Shown: in pieces, positions 1 through 8,326 of the stretch
Position numbering within the stretch: the stretch's first letter is position 1
Layout of the letters: each line of letters starts with the position of its first letter
Origin: Tolumonas lignilytica
GTDB taxonomy: Bacteria > Pseudomonadota > Gammaproteobacteria > Enterobacterales > Aeromonadaceae
Direction: 5' to 3'
Assembly: GCF_000527035.1 (NCBI RefSeq)
Contig: NZ_AZUK01000001.1
Coordinates: 3,096,501-3,160,500 of the forward strand
Length of the DNA: 64,000 bases
Notes under the pieces: generated by a model
What the model was told of the DNA's origin: nothing
Database searches by the model: none
What the model saw: the letters and a program-made list of their open reading frames with translations, nothing else
Translations under genes and position numbers: made by a program

Positions 1-148
1 CAAAATGGATCACTTCCCAGTGCGCATCGGTCAGGGTGATATGCTCTTTCGCCGCAATCAATTCGGCGAGTTCTGGTTTCCAGTCACCTATGTTTTTGAG
101 ATATCCGTGCGCATCGGTTTCGATTTCCATGTTGCCAAGAACCAACAT
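1..148 (-). CDS. tusE: TusE sulfurtransferase, N-terminal part (cut by window edge)
   Basis: The 49 visible residues begin MLVLGNMEIETDAHGYLK and match the start of TusE/DsrC-family proteins (E. coli TusE begins MLIFEGKEIETDTEGYLK). TusE takes persulfide sulfur from TusBCD and passes it to MnmA for 2-thiolation of tRNA wobble uridine in the cytoplasm. The C-terminal catalytic cysteine lies outside the window. The ATG follows the yccS stop with no gap (TAAATG), so the two genes are probably co-transcribed. Identification rests on recalled sequence similarity and the yccS neighbourhood. Confidence 0.85.
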   Translation of the reverse strand, partial: MLVLGNMEIETDAHGYLKNIGDWKPELAELIAAKEHITLTDAHWEVIHF

Positions 149-2326
149 TTATTTACTCCAAAAAAAAGCCTTTTCTGCACTATGACTCTGTATAAGGGGT
201 CTTAATAAGCGAGACAGTTTTAAGATCTCTGTGGTCATAATACCGATATGATTCATCTCTTGCTGAATTAACCCTATACGTTGATCTGTGTTTTCATTTG
301 AATCGGCATAGGGGATGGGAGTTAAGGATGCCAACTCAATAGGATTCTCGTTATTATTACCCGACAGGGCTGTAACAGATTCATCTAGCGCCTTAAAAAG
401 AGATTCTGCGTATTGTATCAATTGTGGTTCAAACAAAGAACCATGCAATTCCTGATGGACGCCCAGTGCGGACACATAAGACAACAAACTGTGGTTTCTA
501 TAAATCAGTGCAGCACACAACGTAATATAGCGTCGCTGTTGTTTGGGATCGGTTTGCATATTGAGCCATGCTTGCGCCAAGGCGCTATCGGAATGATGCG
601 CCGCTATCCGTTTACGGTTAAATTGCTCATCTTGCTGTGATGTTTGTAATGATGAAATGATCGATTTCAGATATTCATAATTACAGCGAGTCGCATTAGC
701 CAAGAGTTCCGGAATACGCTGATATTGCCATTCAGGCCATAACACGGTCACTGCGCCGAAAGACAGCACACTACCCAATAAGGTGTCGACAAATCGCGGC
801 AGGATGATGCTTTTCTCCTCTACACCTAAAAGCCCAAAAGCCGTCATGGCAAACAAGGTAATAAAAATCACCGCCACACTATAGTTACTTCTCAGTTGGG
901 CAAAAAAGAAAATGGCGGCGATAGCCATTAAAACCAACTGAATACCTGGCTGCGGCGAAAACCACAATAAGGGAAGGCTAAGAATAAGGCCGCTGCAAGT
1001 GCCCGCAATACGTTGGAAAAGGCGTTGGCGCGTTGCTGTATAACTCGATTGGCAAACAAAGAGACAGGTTAATAACACCCAAAAACCTTGTTTGATATTA
1101 AACAACTGTAAAAGCCCATAAGCCGCCACCAGACATAAACTCATACGACATGCATGACGGAATAATGGCGATTTGAAACTGAAATGAGCACAGAACTTTT
1201 GCCAGACAGACAGAGCACTTAGATTGGGGCTCGGTGCAATATTTTTGACAACCAATTTGGTTTCTTGGTTAACACTGTTATCAAGCGAAGCTAATAATTT
1301 AACAATTTCCAGCAGGTTTTTTTGCAGAAAACGCAGTGCATTGACAGTATGAGGTGAAAAAGGGGATTTTTCGTGACTGAATTGTAACTGATCGCCCAAT
1401 GCCTGAATTCCCCAAAGCAGACCGGGTGAGACCTGATATGGGTTATTGATAAGTGTGGCATAGCCCAGTTGCTGCACTGCACTTCCGAGTTGGCGCAGTA
1501 ATTCGCGAAAACCGTCTAACAACGGATTGCTATGCACATCCTCCTTTAGGCGATTATAAAGATAATGGCTGGAGGTGATCCGTTCATGGATCTGTTCAGT
1601 AATAGCTTGCAGTGTCGCAAGTTCTTGTAACTCGGAGTCGGGATGCTGAAGTCTTCTGGCTAGCATTTCCTGACAGGTGTTAATTGAATTCATGCAATCA
1701 ACATTCAGAATGGCCAATTTCTGATGAATAGCAGACTGTTCATCGGCATTACTCGGGAATAACCACGCTTTTTGCGTGCAATAACGCGCGAGTGAAAAAC
1801 AGGTCTGAGTGAGTTGTTCACGTAAAGGTTTGTTCGGCGTGATCCGCAGCCAGTTGAGAGAAATAAAGCCATACCACAATGCGCCGGTGCACAACCACAC
1901 TGGCTGGAACCAAATCGTCGGAGCCTGTGCTGCTCCCATCATGGAATAAACGGCAACCAACAAGCTACCAAAACTAATGCTGCTGTAGCGTTTACCTAAA
2001 CCACCTAACATGATGAAAAAGAAAGTTGAAAACAAGAGCCCGGTTGCGAAGAGCCAAGGGTAGGGGTAGAGGAGTTGTACCGATAAGGTGGCGATCCAAA
2101 AACAACAAAGTGTCAATAATAACGATTTGGCTCGACCAGATGGCGAATCATCAGGCTCGGCGATGGCGCCTGCTACAACCCCTAACGCCATAGCCACTGT
2201 TTCATGGATCATATTCAAAAATAGGCCGGGTAGCAGAATGCCAGCCAAGGCACATGATACTTTTAAGGCAAAGAAAACATGCGTATCAGTGATGAACCGC
2301 TGCAAAAATCGGGAGAAAGCCAACAT
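149..2326 (-). CDS. yccS: YccS-like FUSC family inner-membrane protein
   Basis: A 725-residue polytopic protein matching E. coli YccS along its length. It has an N-terminal block of about six hydrophobic segments, a soluble middle, a second membrane block (around SLFVCQP-like residues, here FVCQSSYTATRQRLF) and a soluble C-terminus. FUSC proteins resemble aromatic-acid or fusaric-acid efflux components, but the substrate of YccS is unknown. An upstream TTG at 2392 would lengthen it. I chose the ATG at 2326 because MLAFSRFLQRF aligns with the E. coli start MLSPLLKRY. No strong ribosome binding site is visible. tusE follows immediately. Confidence 0.85.
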   Translation of the reverse strand: MLAFSRFLQRFITDTHVFFALKVSCALAGILLPGLFLNMIHETVAMALGVVAGAIAEPDDSPSGRAKSLLLTLCCFWIATLSVQLLYPYPWLFATGLLFSTFFFIMLGGLGKRYSSISFGSLLVAVYSMMGAAQAPTIWFQPVWLCTGALWYGFISLNWLRITPNKPLREQLTQTCFSLARYCTQKAWLFPSNADEQSAIHQKLAILNVDCMNSINTCQEMLARRLQHPDSELQELATLQAITEQIHERITSSHYLYNRLKEDVHSNPLLDGFRELLRQLGSAVQQLGYATLINNPYQVSPGLLWGIQALGDQLQFSHEKSPFSPHTVNALRFLQKNLLEIVKLLASLDNSVNQETKLVVKNIAPSPNLSALSVWQKFCAHFSFKSPLFRHACRMSLCLVAAYGLLQLFNIKQGFWVLLTCLFVCQSSYTATRQRLFQRIAGTCSGLILSLPLLWFSPQPGIQLVLMAIAAIFFFAQLRSNYSVAVIFITLFAMTAFGLLGVEEKSIILPRFVDTLLGSVLSFGAVTVLWPEWQYQRIPELLANATRCNYEYLKSIISSLQTSQQDEQFNRKRIAAHHSDSALAQAWLNMQTDPKQQRRYITLCAALIYRNHSLLSYVSALGVHQELHGSLFEPQLIQYAESLFKALDESVTALSGNNNENPIELASLTPIPYADSNENTDQRIGLIQQEMNHIGIMTTEILKLSRLLRPLIQSHSAEKAFFWSK

Positions 2327-2504
2327 ACTGAACAATGACCATTCAAGAAGTAGTGATTTATGATAATCAAACCAGAACTGTGCGCAAAACAACAGTTTTA
2401 TATGAGTATTAGGCAGTAATTAGCTTAATAACTATTCAGTTAGCATCGTGAAATAGCTTTCATATTTACAACGAACAAAAGCTTTAGTAGTATTTGCCGC
2501 ACTT

Positions 2505-2595
2505 GGAAGGATGGCAGAGTGGTTAAATGCACCGGTCTTGAAAACCGGCAAGGGTTTGTAGCCCTTCTAGGGTTCGAATCCCTATCCTTCCGCCA
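2505..2595 (+). tRNA. tRNA-Ser (anticodon UGA)
   Basis: A class II tRNA with acceptor arms GGAAGGAT/ATCCTTCC, anticodon loop CTTGAAA (anticodon TGA), a long variable arm (AAGGGTTTGTAGCCCTT), the GGTTCGAATCC T-arm and an encoded CCA at 2593-2595. The length of 91 nt is normal for tRNA-Ser. A terminator follows directly, so it appears to be a single-tRNA transcript. The rest of the 2393-2738 gap holds nothing else that I can identify. Confidence 0.97.
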
Positions 2596-2605
2596 AACAT
2601 TTAGA

Positions 2606-2635
2606 AAAAAGCCCTGATTTATCAGGGCTTTTTCA
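2606..2635 (+). terminator. Rho-independent terminator of tRNA-Ser
   Basis: A stem AAAGCCCTGAT / ATCAGGGCTTT with a two-base centre is followed by a T-rich tract. It lies a few bases after the tRNA. Confidence 0.85.
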
Positions 2636-2738
2636 TTTTCGTCTTTCCTTGGTATGCCATTGATGTTTGGCTTCAGTAATAAATATCGTGAAGTTATGTT
2701 ACTTCGGTCACTTGTCTGAGCTCATATAAGAGTAGGAG

Positions 2739-3746
2739 TCAACCAAAACGAGTTAGTTGATTACCCGCCCTTAATGTGTCTCTGGCATTCAGTAATACCG
2801 ACTCCAGCGATTCGAGTTTATCCAGAACGTGTTTTTCTTCTTCTGAAACCGGAATGATTTTATGTATACCGCCGTTTTGAATCACAATCCGGCTGTTTCC
2901 TCGCAGTGCCAGTAACGGATCATGGGTGGAAATGAAGACGATTTTGTCTTCGGATACCAATAGTTCTAATGCCCGCTGGCGATCGACACCGGCATTTTCG
3001 ATTTCATCAATAAGAATGATGGGAGCTGAACCAAGCAACGCAATGTCGGCAATCATCAGTGCACGGGTTTGACCACCAGAGAGCTGAGTCACTGGCGTGG
3101 ATGGCAGAAATTGTTCACCGGTTAGGTCGTTGGCGCAGGCAATGACGCGGGCAACCGTTTGTTCAATATCCCTGATATGACGGCAAGTTGCGTGCATGGT
3201 GATGAATTCCTGCACAGTCAGGTCAACCACAAAGTTCATGTTCTGTGAGAGCTGTGCCACCAGTTTATGTTGCGAGGAAAAACGCATCTTCCGATCTGGC
3301 AGCATGCCATTAATAAGAATGGATCTTCCGGATGGTGTATCGCACTGCGCCAGACATTCAATATCTGCCAGCAACCGGCTTTTCCCTGAACCGGTTGGGC
3401 CGACAATGGTGATGATTTCTCCGGGGTGGACACAGATCTGTTTCTCCTCTGGTATCCCCTGTTTGGTTGTGCCGCCAAGGATGGTCAATGAGGTGATCTG
3501 TTGGTTTGTCACCGTGTCGATTTTCTGGTATTGGACAATCATTTCCTGCAGATAAGGCAGGAGGGCATTCTGGTGATAACCTGCTTCCTGTAATTGTTCG
3601 GGATTCAGCTGATTGATCCACTCTGAAAGAGAAAGATTTTTTCCCTGCACAGGCAACCCGATCTGCTGAACAAAGTCACGGATACAGGGGTATTTGGCGA
3701 TCAACAGCGACAGTGGCTGCAGGGCAATATCGGGTTGATCAATCAT
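2739..3746 (-). CDS. ABC-type ATPase of an unknown sigma-54-linked operon
   Basis: A 335-residue soluble ATPase. Residues 1-75 are a helical N-terminal region reminiscent of DUF1858-type domains. An ABC domain follows, with Walker A GPTGSGKS (116-123), signature LSGGQ (222-226), Walker B IILIDE (243-248) and H-loop His275. After it comes a short C-terminal tail. I placed the start at 3746 because GAGGAG precedes this ATG and it overlaps the end of the GTPase gene. It is the last gene of the five-gene operon. No membrane-spanning permease is encoded nearby in the operon, so this may be an ABC ATPase working in the cytosol or with a distant permease. The fold assignment is firm. The function is unknown. 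Confidence 0.8.
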   Translation of the reverse strand: MIDQPDIALQPLSLLIAKYPCIRDFVQQIGLPVQGKNLSLSEWINQLNPEQLQEAGYHQNALLPYLQEMIVQYQKIDTVTNQQITSLTILGGTTKQGIPEEKQICVHPGEIITIVGPTGSGKSRLLADIECLAQCDTPSGRSILINGMLPDRKMRFSSQHKLVAQLSQNMNFVVDLTVQEFITMHATCRHIRDIEQTVARVIACANDLTGEQFLPSTPVTQLSGGQTRALMIADIALLGSAPIILIDEIENAGVDRQRALELLVSEDKIVFISTHDPLLALRGNSRIVIQNGGIHKIIPVSEEEKHVLDKLESLESVLLNARDTLRAGNQLTRFG

Positions 3747-4440
3747 GACACATCTCCTCAAACTGCATTTTCTTCAAATGTCCGCGCTGATGCTGTGGGC
3801 CAATGGCAGTTTCGCCGACGCAATAAGGGCAAACTGCAGCCGGCATCGGGAAGCGGAGCTTGTAACCATTCAACGTTGTTAGATGTGGGCTTTGCTGTAG
3901 CTGTGAGGCCAGCTCCAGTGCACCCTGGCCCGTCAGACCATTACAGAAAAATACTTCGGCTTTGGGGTTAGCCAGCTGGGTGTAATAGGAAAAGACTTCT
4001 CTTTCGGCCTGAGAAACGATGTCACCTTTGGTAATCACCACGAAATCAGCCATCTTCAGCATCGGCCCCATTTTCTGAGGGGTATGAATACCCGAGAGCG
4101 CATCAATAACACAGATAGCCGTGACGTTTTTGATATGTGGCGCACACCGGTTGCAAAGCCCGGCACTTTCGCTGATCAGCATATCGAACTGATGACGCAG
4201 ACCCCACTGCAGACAGTCATCAATGTTAGTGACAAAGAAATGATCAGGGCAAATGCCACCCGAACGTCCGGTTTTCACCGGTATTCCGTGTTTCTGATAG
4301 AGCTGATCGTCCAGCGTAGAAAGTGCATCAAATTTAACCACACCGGTTTTTATTCCCTGGCGATGCAATAGCCGAATGGTCTGAATAATCACGGCACTTT
4401 TACCTGATGAAGGTGGGCCGGCAAAGGTAATTAACTGCAT
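3739..4440 (-). CDS. SIMIBI-class GTPase resembling HypB/UreG/CobW metallochaperones
   Basis: A 233-residue protein with P-loop GPPSSGKS (8-15) and a TKGD guanine-specificity motif (137-140), spaced as in HypB/UreG-like GTPases. It is rich in potential metal ligands: GGICPDHF (61-68), CNRCAPH (96-102) and CPYC (204-207), plus a C-terminal His cluster. HypB and UreG use GTP to insert nickel, and this protein may similarly handle a metal. That is inference, and the metal is unknown. A good AAGGAG site precedes the ATG. The gene overlaps both neighbours (10 and 8 bp), which indicates translational coupling. Confidence 0.75.
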   Translation of the reverse strand: MQLITFAGPPSSGKSAVIIQTIRLLHRQGIKTGVVKFDALSTLDDQLYQKHGIPVKTGRSGGICPDHFFVTNIDDCLQWGLRHQFDMLISESAGLCNRCAPHIKNVTAICVIDALSGIHTPQKMGPMLKMADFVVITKGDIVSQAEREVFSYYTQLANPKAEVFFCNGLTGQGALELASQLQQSPHLTTLNGYKLRFPMPAAVCPYCVGETAIGPQHQRGHLKKMQFEEMCHD

Positions 4441-5444
4441 TGTCTGTACTCCTTTACAGGGATCCGGTTTGCGGGTATCCAGGCATTAAAAAAGAGGGTT
4501 GCGGCTGTTTGACTGAGCTGTAGCATCGGGTTTTCGCGCACAAAATCCCAGCCTAACCATTTGAAGGAGGCATCATTCGGCAGTGCCGTACACCACGTTG
4601 GCATGACGGGTGGGTAGCAGGCCTGCATCAGGAATTGCTGCCACTGCGCGGAGTAAAAATAATCGATCAGGGGGCGGAGTGACGTGATTGCTTTGGGTTG
4701 AATCAGACAGGCGAGCGGCATCGTCAGGGCGCCATCATCGGGCCAAATGATTTCGGTATGAGCACGGTGTGGGCACATCGACGCCTGCATCCAGGGGAGT
4801 ATCGAAATGGCGGAAGCTTGAGGGCTGCGAGTTCCGGCTGTGCGGGCGATGACGACATGATGCTGTATATCTTTGACGTTTTGCGCAAAGGCATGTAACC
4901 CTTTACTGCCGAAAAACCGATAGATAGCCAGCAAAAGAAAACGATTGAATTCGGTATAGGGCTTACCAGGATCGGGTTTCCACCCGCCAAAAACAATATC
5001 ACTCTGATAGAGTGGGTTGAGTAAATCTGCCCAACGTCGGGGGGCTGGCCGGCCATCCAATTTTTCGTGGTCGATTAATAGAACAAACGGGATGGCAGCA
5101 AACAGATGAAAAATATGCTGCGGGTCGGGCAGGCCACTTTGCGCAAATGCCGGGTGCATTGCGCTCGCCGCAAGCAACGCGTGATCATTGCGATAATGCG
5201 TCAGATTCGGCGAACTGAGTATATCGGCCGAGCCGGTGATACAGAGCATGTCGGGAAGATTTTGCGGTGCAGTCCGTTGATTCAGTTGTTTAAACGGGGC
5301 AAACCATTCTGCCCCAGAACAAGTTTCATAGCGGAGTGTTTTTCCCGTATCTGCCTCATAATGATTAGCCAGACGCTCAATATCGGCCTGAAATGTTTGC
5401 CGTAACGGTACCGGTACACGGCCTAGAAATCCGGGAGTTCTCAT
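4431..5444 (-). CDS. Solute-binding-protein-like protein without a signal peptide
   Basis: A 337-residue protein that looks like a type 2 periplasmic solute-binding protein of an ABC importer. Features are an IERLANHYEADTGKTLRYET opening, a PDMLCITGSAD stretch, a hinge-like FVLLIDHEK strand and a late WQQFLMQACYPP segment. It begins MRTPGFLGRVPVPLRQ with no hydrophobic leader and no lipobox. The ATG overlaps the upstream stop (ATGA), so a missing longer start is unlikely. It therefore appears to be cytoplasmic, which is unusual for this fold. It sits between the ligase and the GTPase. The ligand is unknown, and the fold call is moderately secure. Confidence 0.6.
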   Translation of the reverse strand: MRTPGFLGRVPVPLRQTFQADIERLANHYEADTGKTLRYETCSGAEWFAPFKQLNQRTAPQNLPDMLCITGSADILSSPNLTHYRNDHALLAASAMHPAFAQSGLPDPQHIFHLFAAIPFVLLIDHEKLDGRPAPRRWADLLNPLYQSDIVFGGWKPDPGKPYTEFNRFLLLAIYRFFGSKGLHAFAQNVKDIQHHVVIARTAGTRSPQASAISILPWMQASMCPHRAHTEIIWPDDGALTMPLACLIQPKAITSLRPLIDYFYSAQWQQFLMQACYPPVMPTWCTALPNDASFKWLGWDFVRENPMLQLSQTAATLFFNAWIPANRIPVKEYRQCS

Positions 5445-6541
5445 TCACCCAACCCTCTGATCTCGAATAACTGCTCCTGCATCCACTGAAAACTGTTGAA
5501 GCGGTGTGCCGGTGTTTTCCGGGTTGCCAGCATGTGTTGTAAATCGTCGACAGCATCCAGTCCGGCAGTAAAACGATGTTCCGCCAGTGCAATCTGTGCC
5601 TGATGCAAAACCTCATTGGCAGTATTGTGGATCAGATAGTCATCAAACCCGTGTTGTGCGGCGATACGGAATAACGCATGATCCGGATGATCCGAACGCC
5701 CTTCCAGTTGATGGTCAAGCGCAAGACCAATCAGCAGATAGAAACAGGCGCGGAGTGTGCGGGCATCGGGCATTGCATCAAAAGCTTTGAATTCAATCCG
5801 TCCGGTTTCAGATGGCAGCCGTGCCTGTGCTGATAAGGGGTATTGTTGGTCGGAGACATCCTGAACATAGTATTTGCAGCTTGGCCGCAAGCCGCCACGT
5901 TCATACGTCCGGCGCGAATAGAGAGTCGGGCCTGCAGGCATAATGCAGGGAGCATTAAAACTGAATGGCACGATGAATGGGGCATAGTAGGTGTATTTTC
6001 TGGCAATATCGCGGCATTTTTCCGGACTCATCCCCAGAAAAGACAAATTCAGATCCGGGCCATAGGTCAGTGTGGATACGTGTGATGCCTGATATTCCTT
6101 ATGCTGCTGGCGAAGAGTTTGTTCAAATGCATTTAACGGTGGATTGTAAACATAAGCCGACTGTTCAGGATTAAAAGCGCTAATGGCAAGCCGCAGCGCA
6201 TTTTTATGCAGGGTCAGTTTTAACTGATGCTCTATATCCAGTAATGACGCGAGTGCCTCTTCGACAGAGCTGCGTGGCGGCGTTCTTATCTCAACACCTT
6301 TCACTTCGAGCTTGCTGAAATGACCATTTTCATCGAAACGCTCGTCACCTTCGAGATACCAGTATCCATCCTTGATGCCTAAATCGCCTTTTGCCAGCGA
6401 TCTATCATCTCTGCCAGGTTTTTGATCCAGCCAAGTGACAAAGTCGTGATACTGATGCGTGCTGAAATTCACCAGTTTTCCGTCGGTATTGACCAGCATG
6501 TATTCAAATTCAATACCACATTTAAGCTGAACCTTATTCAT
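5441..6541 (-). CDS. GCS2-family carboxylate-amine ligase (glutamate-cysteine ligase-like)
   Basis: A 366-residue protein with the glutamine-synthetase-like fold of GCS2 ligases. It opens with CGIEFEYMLVN (the metal-binding E-x-E region), has VKGVEIRTPP (the usual E-hR-T motif), an N-L/SFLGMSPEKCR middle and GRIEFKAFDAMPDARTLRACF near the C-terminus. Family members (plant and proteobacterial GshA2, EgtA, YbdK) use ATP to join glutamate or another acid to an amine. This one may build a glutamyl-type small molecule, but the substrate cannot be read from sequence. A strong AGGAGG site precedes the ATG. It lies 18 bp after the nitroreductase gene and overlaps the next gene by 4 bp. Confidence 0.75.
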   Translation of the reverse strand: MNKVQLKCGIEFEYMLVNTDGKLVNFSTHQYHDFVTWLDQKPGRDDRSLAKGDLGIKDGYWYLEGDERFDENGHFSKLEVKGVEIRTPPRSSVEEALASLLDIEHQLKLTLHKNALRLAISAFNPEQSAYVYNPPLNAFEQTLRQQHKEYQASHVSTLTYGPDLNLSFLGMSPEKCRDIARKYTYYAPFIVPFSFNAPCIMPAGPTLYSRRTYERGGLRPSCKYYVQDVSDQQYPLSAQARLPSETGRIEFKAFDAMPDARTLRACFYLLIGLALDHQLEGRSDHPDHALFRIAAQHGFDDYLIHNTANEVLHQAQIALAEHRFTAGLDAVDDLQHMLATRKTPAHRFNSFQWMQEQLFEIRGLGE

Positions 6542-6559
6542 CGCTTGCCTCCTGCCGGT

Positions 6560-7153
6560 TTAAAGCCATTCTGTATATGCGTAAGGATCAGTTGCCGGTG
6601 CCGGAACTTTTTCATGAGTCAGTGGTGTACCGAGATAGAGAAAACCGACAATCTGATCTTCGGGTTGCAGATGGAGTTCCTGATGTAATGCCCGGCTTTG
6701 CATCATCCAGCCGGAACGCCAGATACCGTTGTAACCAAGACTTAAGGCAGTCAACTGCATCATCAGTACGGCGGAAGCGGCACACAGAATTTGGTCTAAT
6801 GCAGAGACATGCTTATTTTTCTTAGGCGTTGCCACTATGGTGATGACCATAGGAGCTCGCGAAGGCATCAGGGCTACTCTGCGGATGATTTCATTGGTTT
6901 TATTTTCAGTGCGGGCAGCGTTAGCCATCTTCTGACCCAGCCGGAACAACCCGTCATTTTCTGCGATCAGAAAACGATAATTCCGTAATGTCTGGAAGTC
7001 CGGTGCCTTCAACGCTGCCCGCAAGATCAACTCCAGATGATCAGCCTGTGGCGCAGGAGCTGACAGCTGGTGGCAGGAGTGACGGGAAAGCAAAAATCCG
7101 CTAACGGGGTTAGTTTGGTTGGTGTAATCAAAGTCATTCACTTTTCTATCCAC
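6560..7153 (-). CDS. NAD(P)H nitroreductase family flavoprotein, YdjA-like
   Basis: A 197-residue FMN-type nitroreductase. An SGFLLSRHSCHQLSAPAP opening, an LRAALKAPDFQTLRNYRF segment, NGIWRSG and the closing VGFLYLGTP motif all match YdjA-type short nitroreductases. These reduce nitro groups or quinones, or act as flavin oxidoreductases in small-molecule pathways. The start is a GTG at 7153. A second in-frame GTG five codons in is also possible. It is the first gene of the five-gene operon and is preceded by a strong -24/-12 promoter match at 7208-7223. The physiological substrate is unknown. Confidence 0.75.
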   Translation of the reverse strand: MDRKVNDFDYTNQTNPVSGFLLSRHSCHQLSAPAPQADHLELILRAALKAPDFQTLRNYRFLIAENDGLFRLGQKMANAARTENKTNEIIRRVALMPSRAPMVITIVATPKKNKHVSALDQILCAASAVLMMQLTALSLGYNGIWRSGWMMQSRALHQELHLQPEDQIVGFLYLGTPLTHEKVPAPATDPYAYTEWL

Positions 7154-7207
7154 CTCATTTCTCCCGAATAGTTAAAGCTGAGTACAGCAGAGATGTAATT
7201 ACCAGCT

Positions 7208-7223
7208 GGCATTAAGCGTGCCA
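7208..7223 (-). promoter_or_regulatory. Sigma-54 promoter of the nitroreductase operon
   Basis: On the minus strand TGGCAC-N5-ATGCC, with the diagnostic GG-N10-GC spacing. It is about 55 bp before the nitroreductase start and nearly identical in type to the vnfD promoter. The 7154-7585 divergent gap also holds the tonB promoter at 7480. I saw no convincing GTAC-N6-GTAC or TGT-N10-ACA activator site between them, and no clear Fur box. Confidence 0.7.
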
Positions 7224-7479
7224 CTGAATAAACGATCTTGAACGCACAATTATTTCAATAATTTCAATGTATTATTATTTGTTTGTGACAGTCGCAATAA
7301 ATTAATGCACTGATTGGTACAAAATTAAAATATTTAGTTCCTATTGGTCATATCGTGCATGAATATCTGGGGGTGATTAACTGGGTTTATTGTGTCAGTG
7401 GATGTGAATGTTCCTGAATGTCAAATAATTACAAAGAAAATCCATTATTTCCTCTGGTAAATCAGAGTGTACACAGGAA

Positions 7480-7495
7480 TGGCATTTTTGTTGCC
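7480..7495 (+). promoter_or_regulatory. Sigma-54 promoter of tonB-exbB-exbD
   Basis: TGGCAT-N5-TTGCC with GG-N10-GC spacing. It is about 90 bp before the preferred tonB start. Confidence 0.7.
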
Positions 7496-7585
7496 TGCAA
7501 TAGATGAGGTGTTTCATCAATGGCCTGAATCATGAAGAATAGAGGTTTGACGTTTTTTTATGTTGATAATTATACAGGAATGTTA

Positions 7586-8326
7586 ATGACTGATGACGTT
7601 TATAAACATCAGTCTGAGGCAGTAAATAAAAAATATCGGGATCGAATTTATCATGGAATAAAAAATAGCTGTTTTTTCATAATAGTTGTGATTACCCATC
7701 TGTGCGTGTGGCTATGTTGGACAGATAGCCCAGCGAAAACAGCACCCCCAGTGGCAACGTTGGAGATTAGTTTTGTATCACCACCTGAGAATACAATAAC
7801 ACCGTCTACAGTCATAATTCCGGCTCAGCAGCCAAGAACACCGATTATTGAAAAAAAAGAAACGGTCACATCGCATAAATCTGATGTGACTACAAAACAA
7901 GTTTTCAGACAAAAACTAAAAATTAAAAAAATAAGCATAGATAAGTCTGAGAAAAAAACATTAACCAAAAATGAAAATCAAAAAGTGCTTAATGACACGT
8001 TAGAACATGTAAGAAGTAAACAGATAAATGAGGCAATAATAGAACCAGTAAAATTTAATGCAGGCTATCTGAATAATCCTAAACCGGATTACCCGGATGC
8101 CTCTGTGAGGTTGCATGAAGAGGGTGTTGTTATTTTAAAAGTAGCGGTTGCGGCATCTGGTCATGCAGAGAAAATAGTCCTAGAGAAAAGCAGTGGTTTT
8201 GGCAGGTTAGATGTGGCAGCTCAAAAAGCTGTATATGGCTGGACATTTATTCCAGCAATGAAAGGAACAGAGAAAATATTCTCGTGGATTCTGGTACCGG
8301 TAAAGTTCAAACTGGAGGATGTGTAA
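7586..8326 (+). CDS. tonB: TonB energy-transducing protein
   Basis: A 246-residue TonB. It has a short cytoplasmic N-terminus, one membrane helix (CFFIIVVITHLCVWLCW), a Lys/Glu/Pro-rich periplasmic linker with several KKE and EKK runs, and a C-terminal TonB domain (PDYPDASVRLHEEGVVILKV ... GWTFIPA). It couples the proton motive force to outer-membrane receptors. I chose the ATG at 7586 because AGGA lies six bases upstream. An ATG at 7532 has no ribosome binding site. exbB begins within the stop codon (TAATG). The unusual sigma-54 promoter suggests a TonB dedicated to a nitrogen- or metal-regulated receptor, possibly the one at 12.5-14.7 kb. Confidence 0.88.
   Translation: MTDDVYKHQSEAVNKKYRDRIYHGIKNSCFFIIVVITHLCVWLCWTDSPAKTAPPVATLEISFVSPPENTITPSTVIIPAQQPRTPIIEKKETVTSHKSDVTTKQVFRQKLKIKKISIDKSEKKTLTKNENQKVLNDTLEHVRSKQINEAIIEPVKFNAGYLNNPKPDYPDASVRLHEEGVVILKVAVAASGHAEKIVLEKSSGFGRLDVAAQKAVYGWTFIPAMKGTEKIFSWILVPVKFKLEDV

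Noticed and set aside
7154-7585. Fur box or NifA site (TGT-N10-ACA)
   Set aside because: Only near-misses such as a TGT-N9-ACA and scattered GTAC motifs were found.
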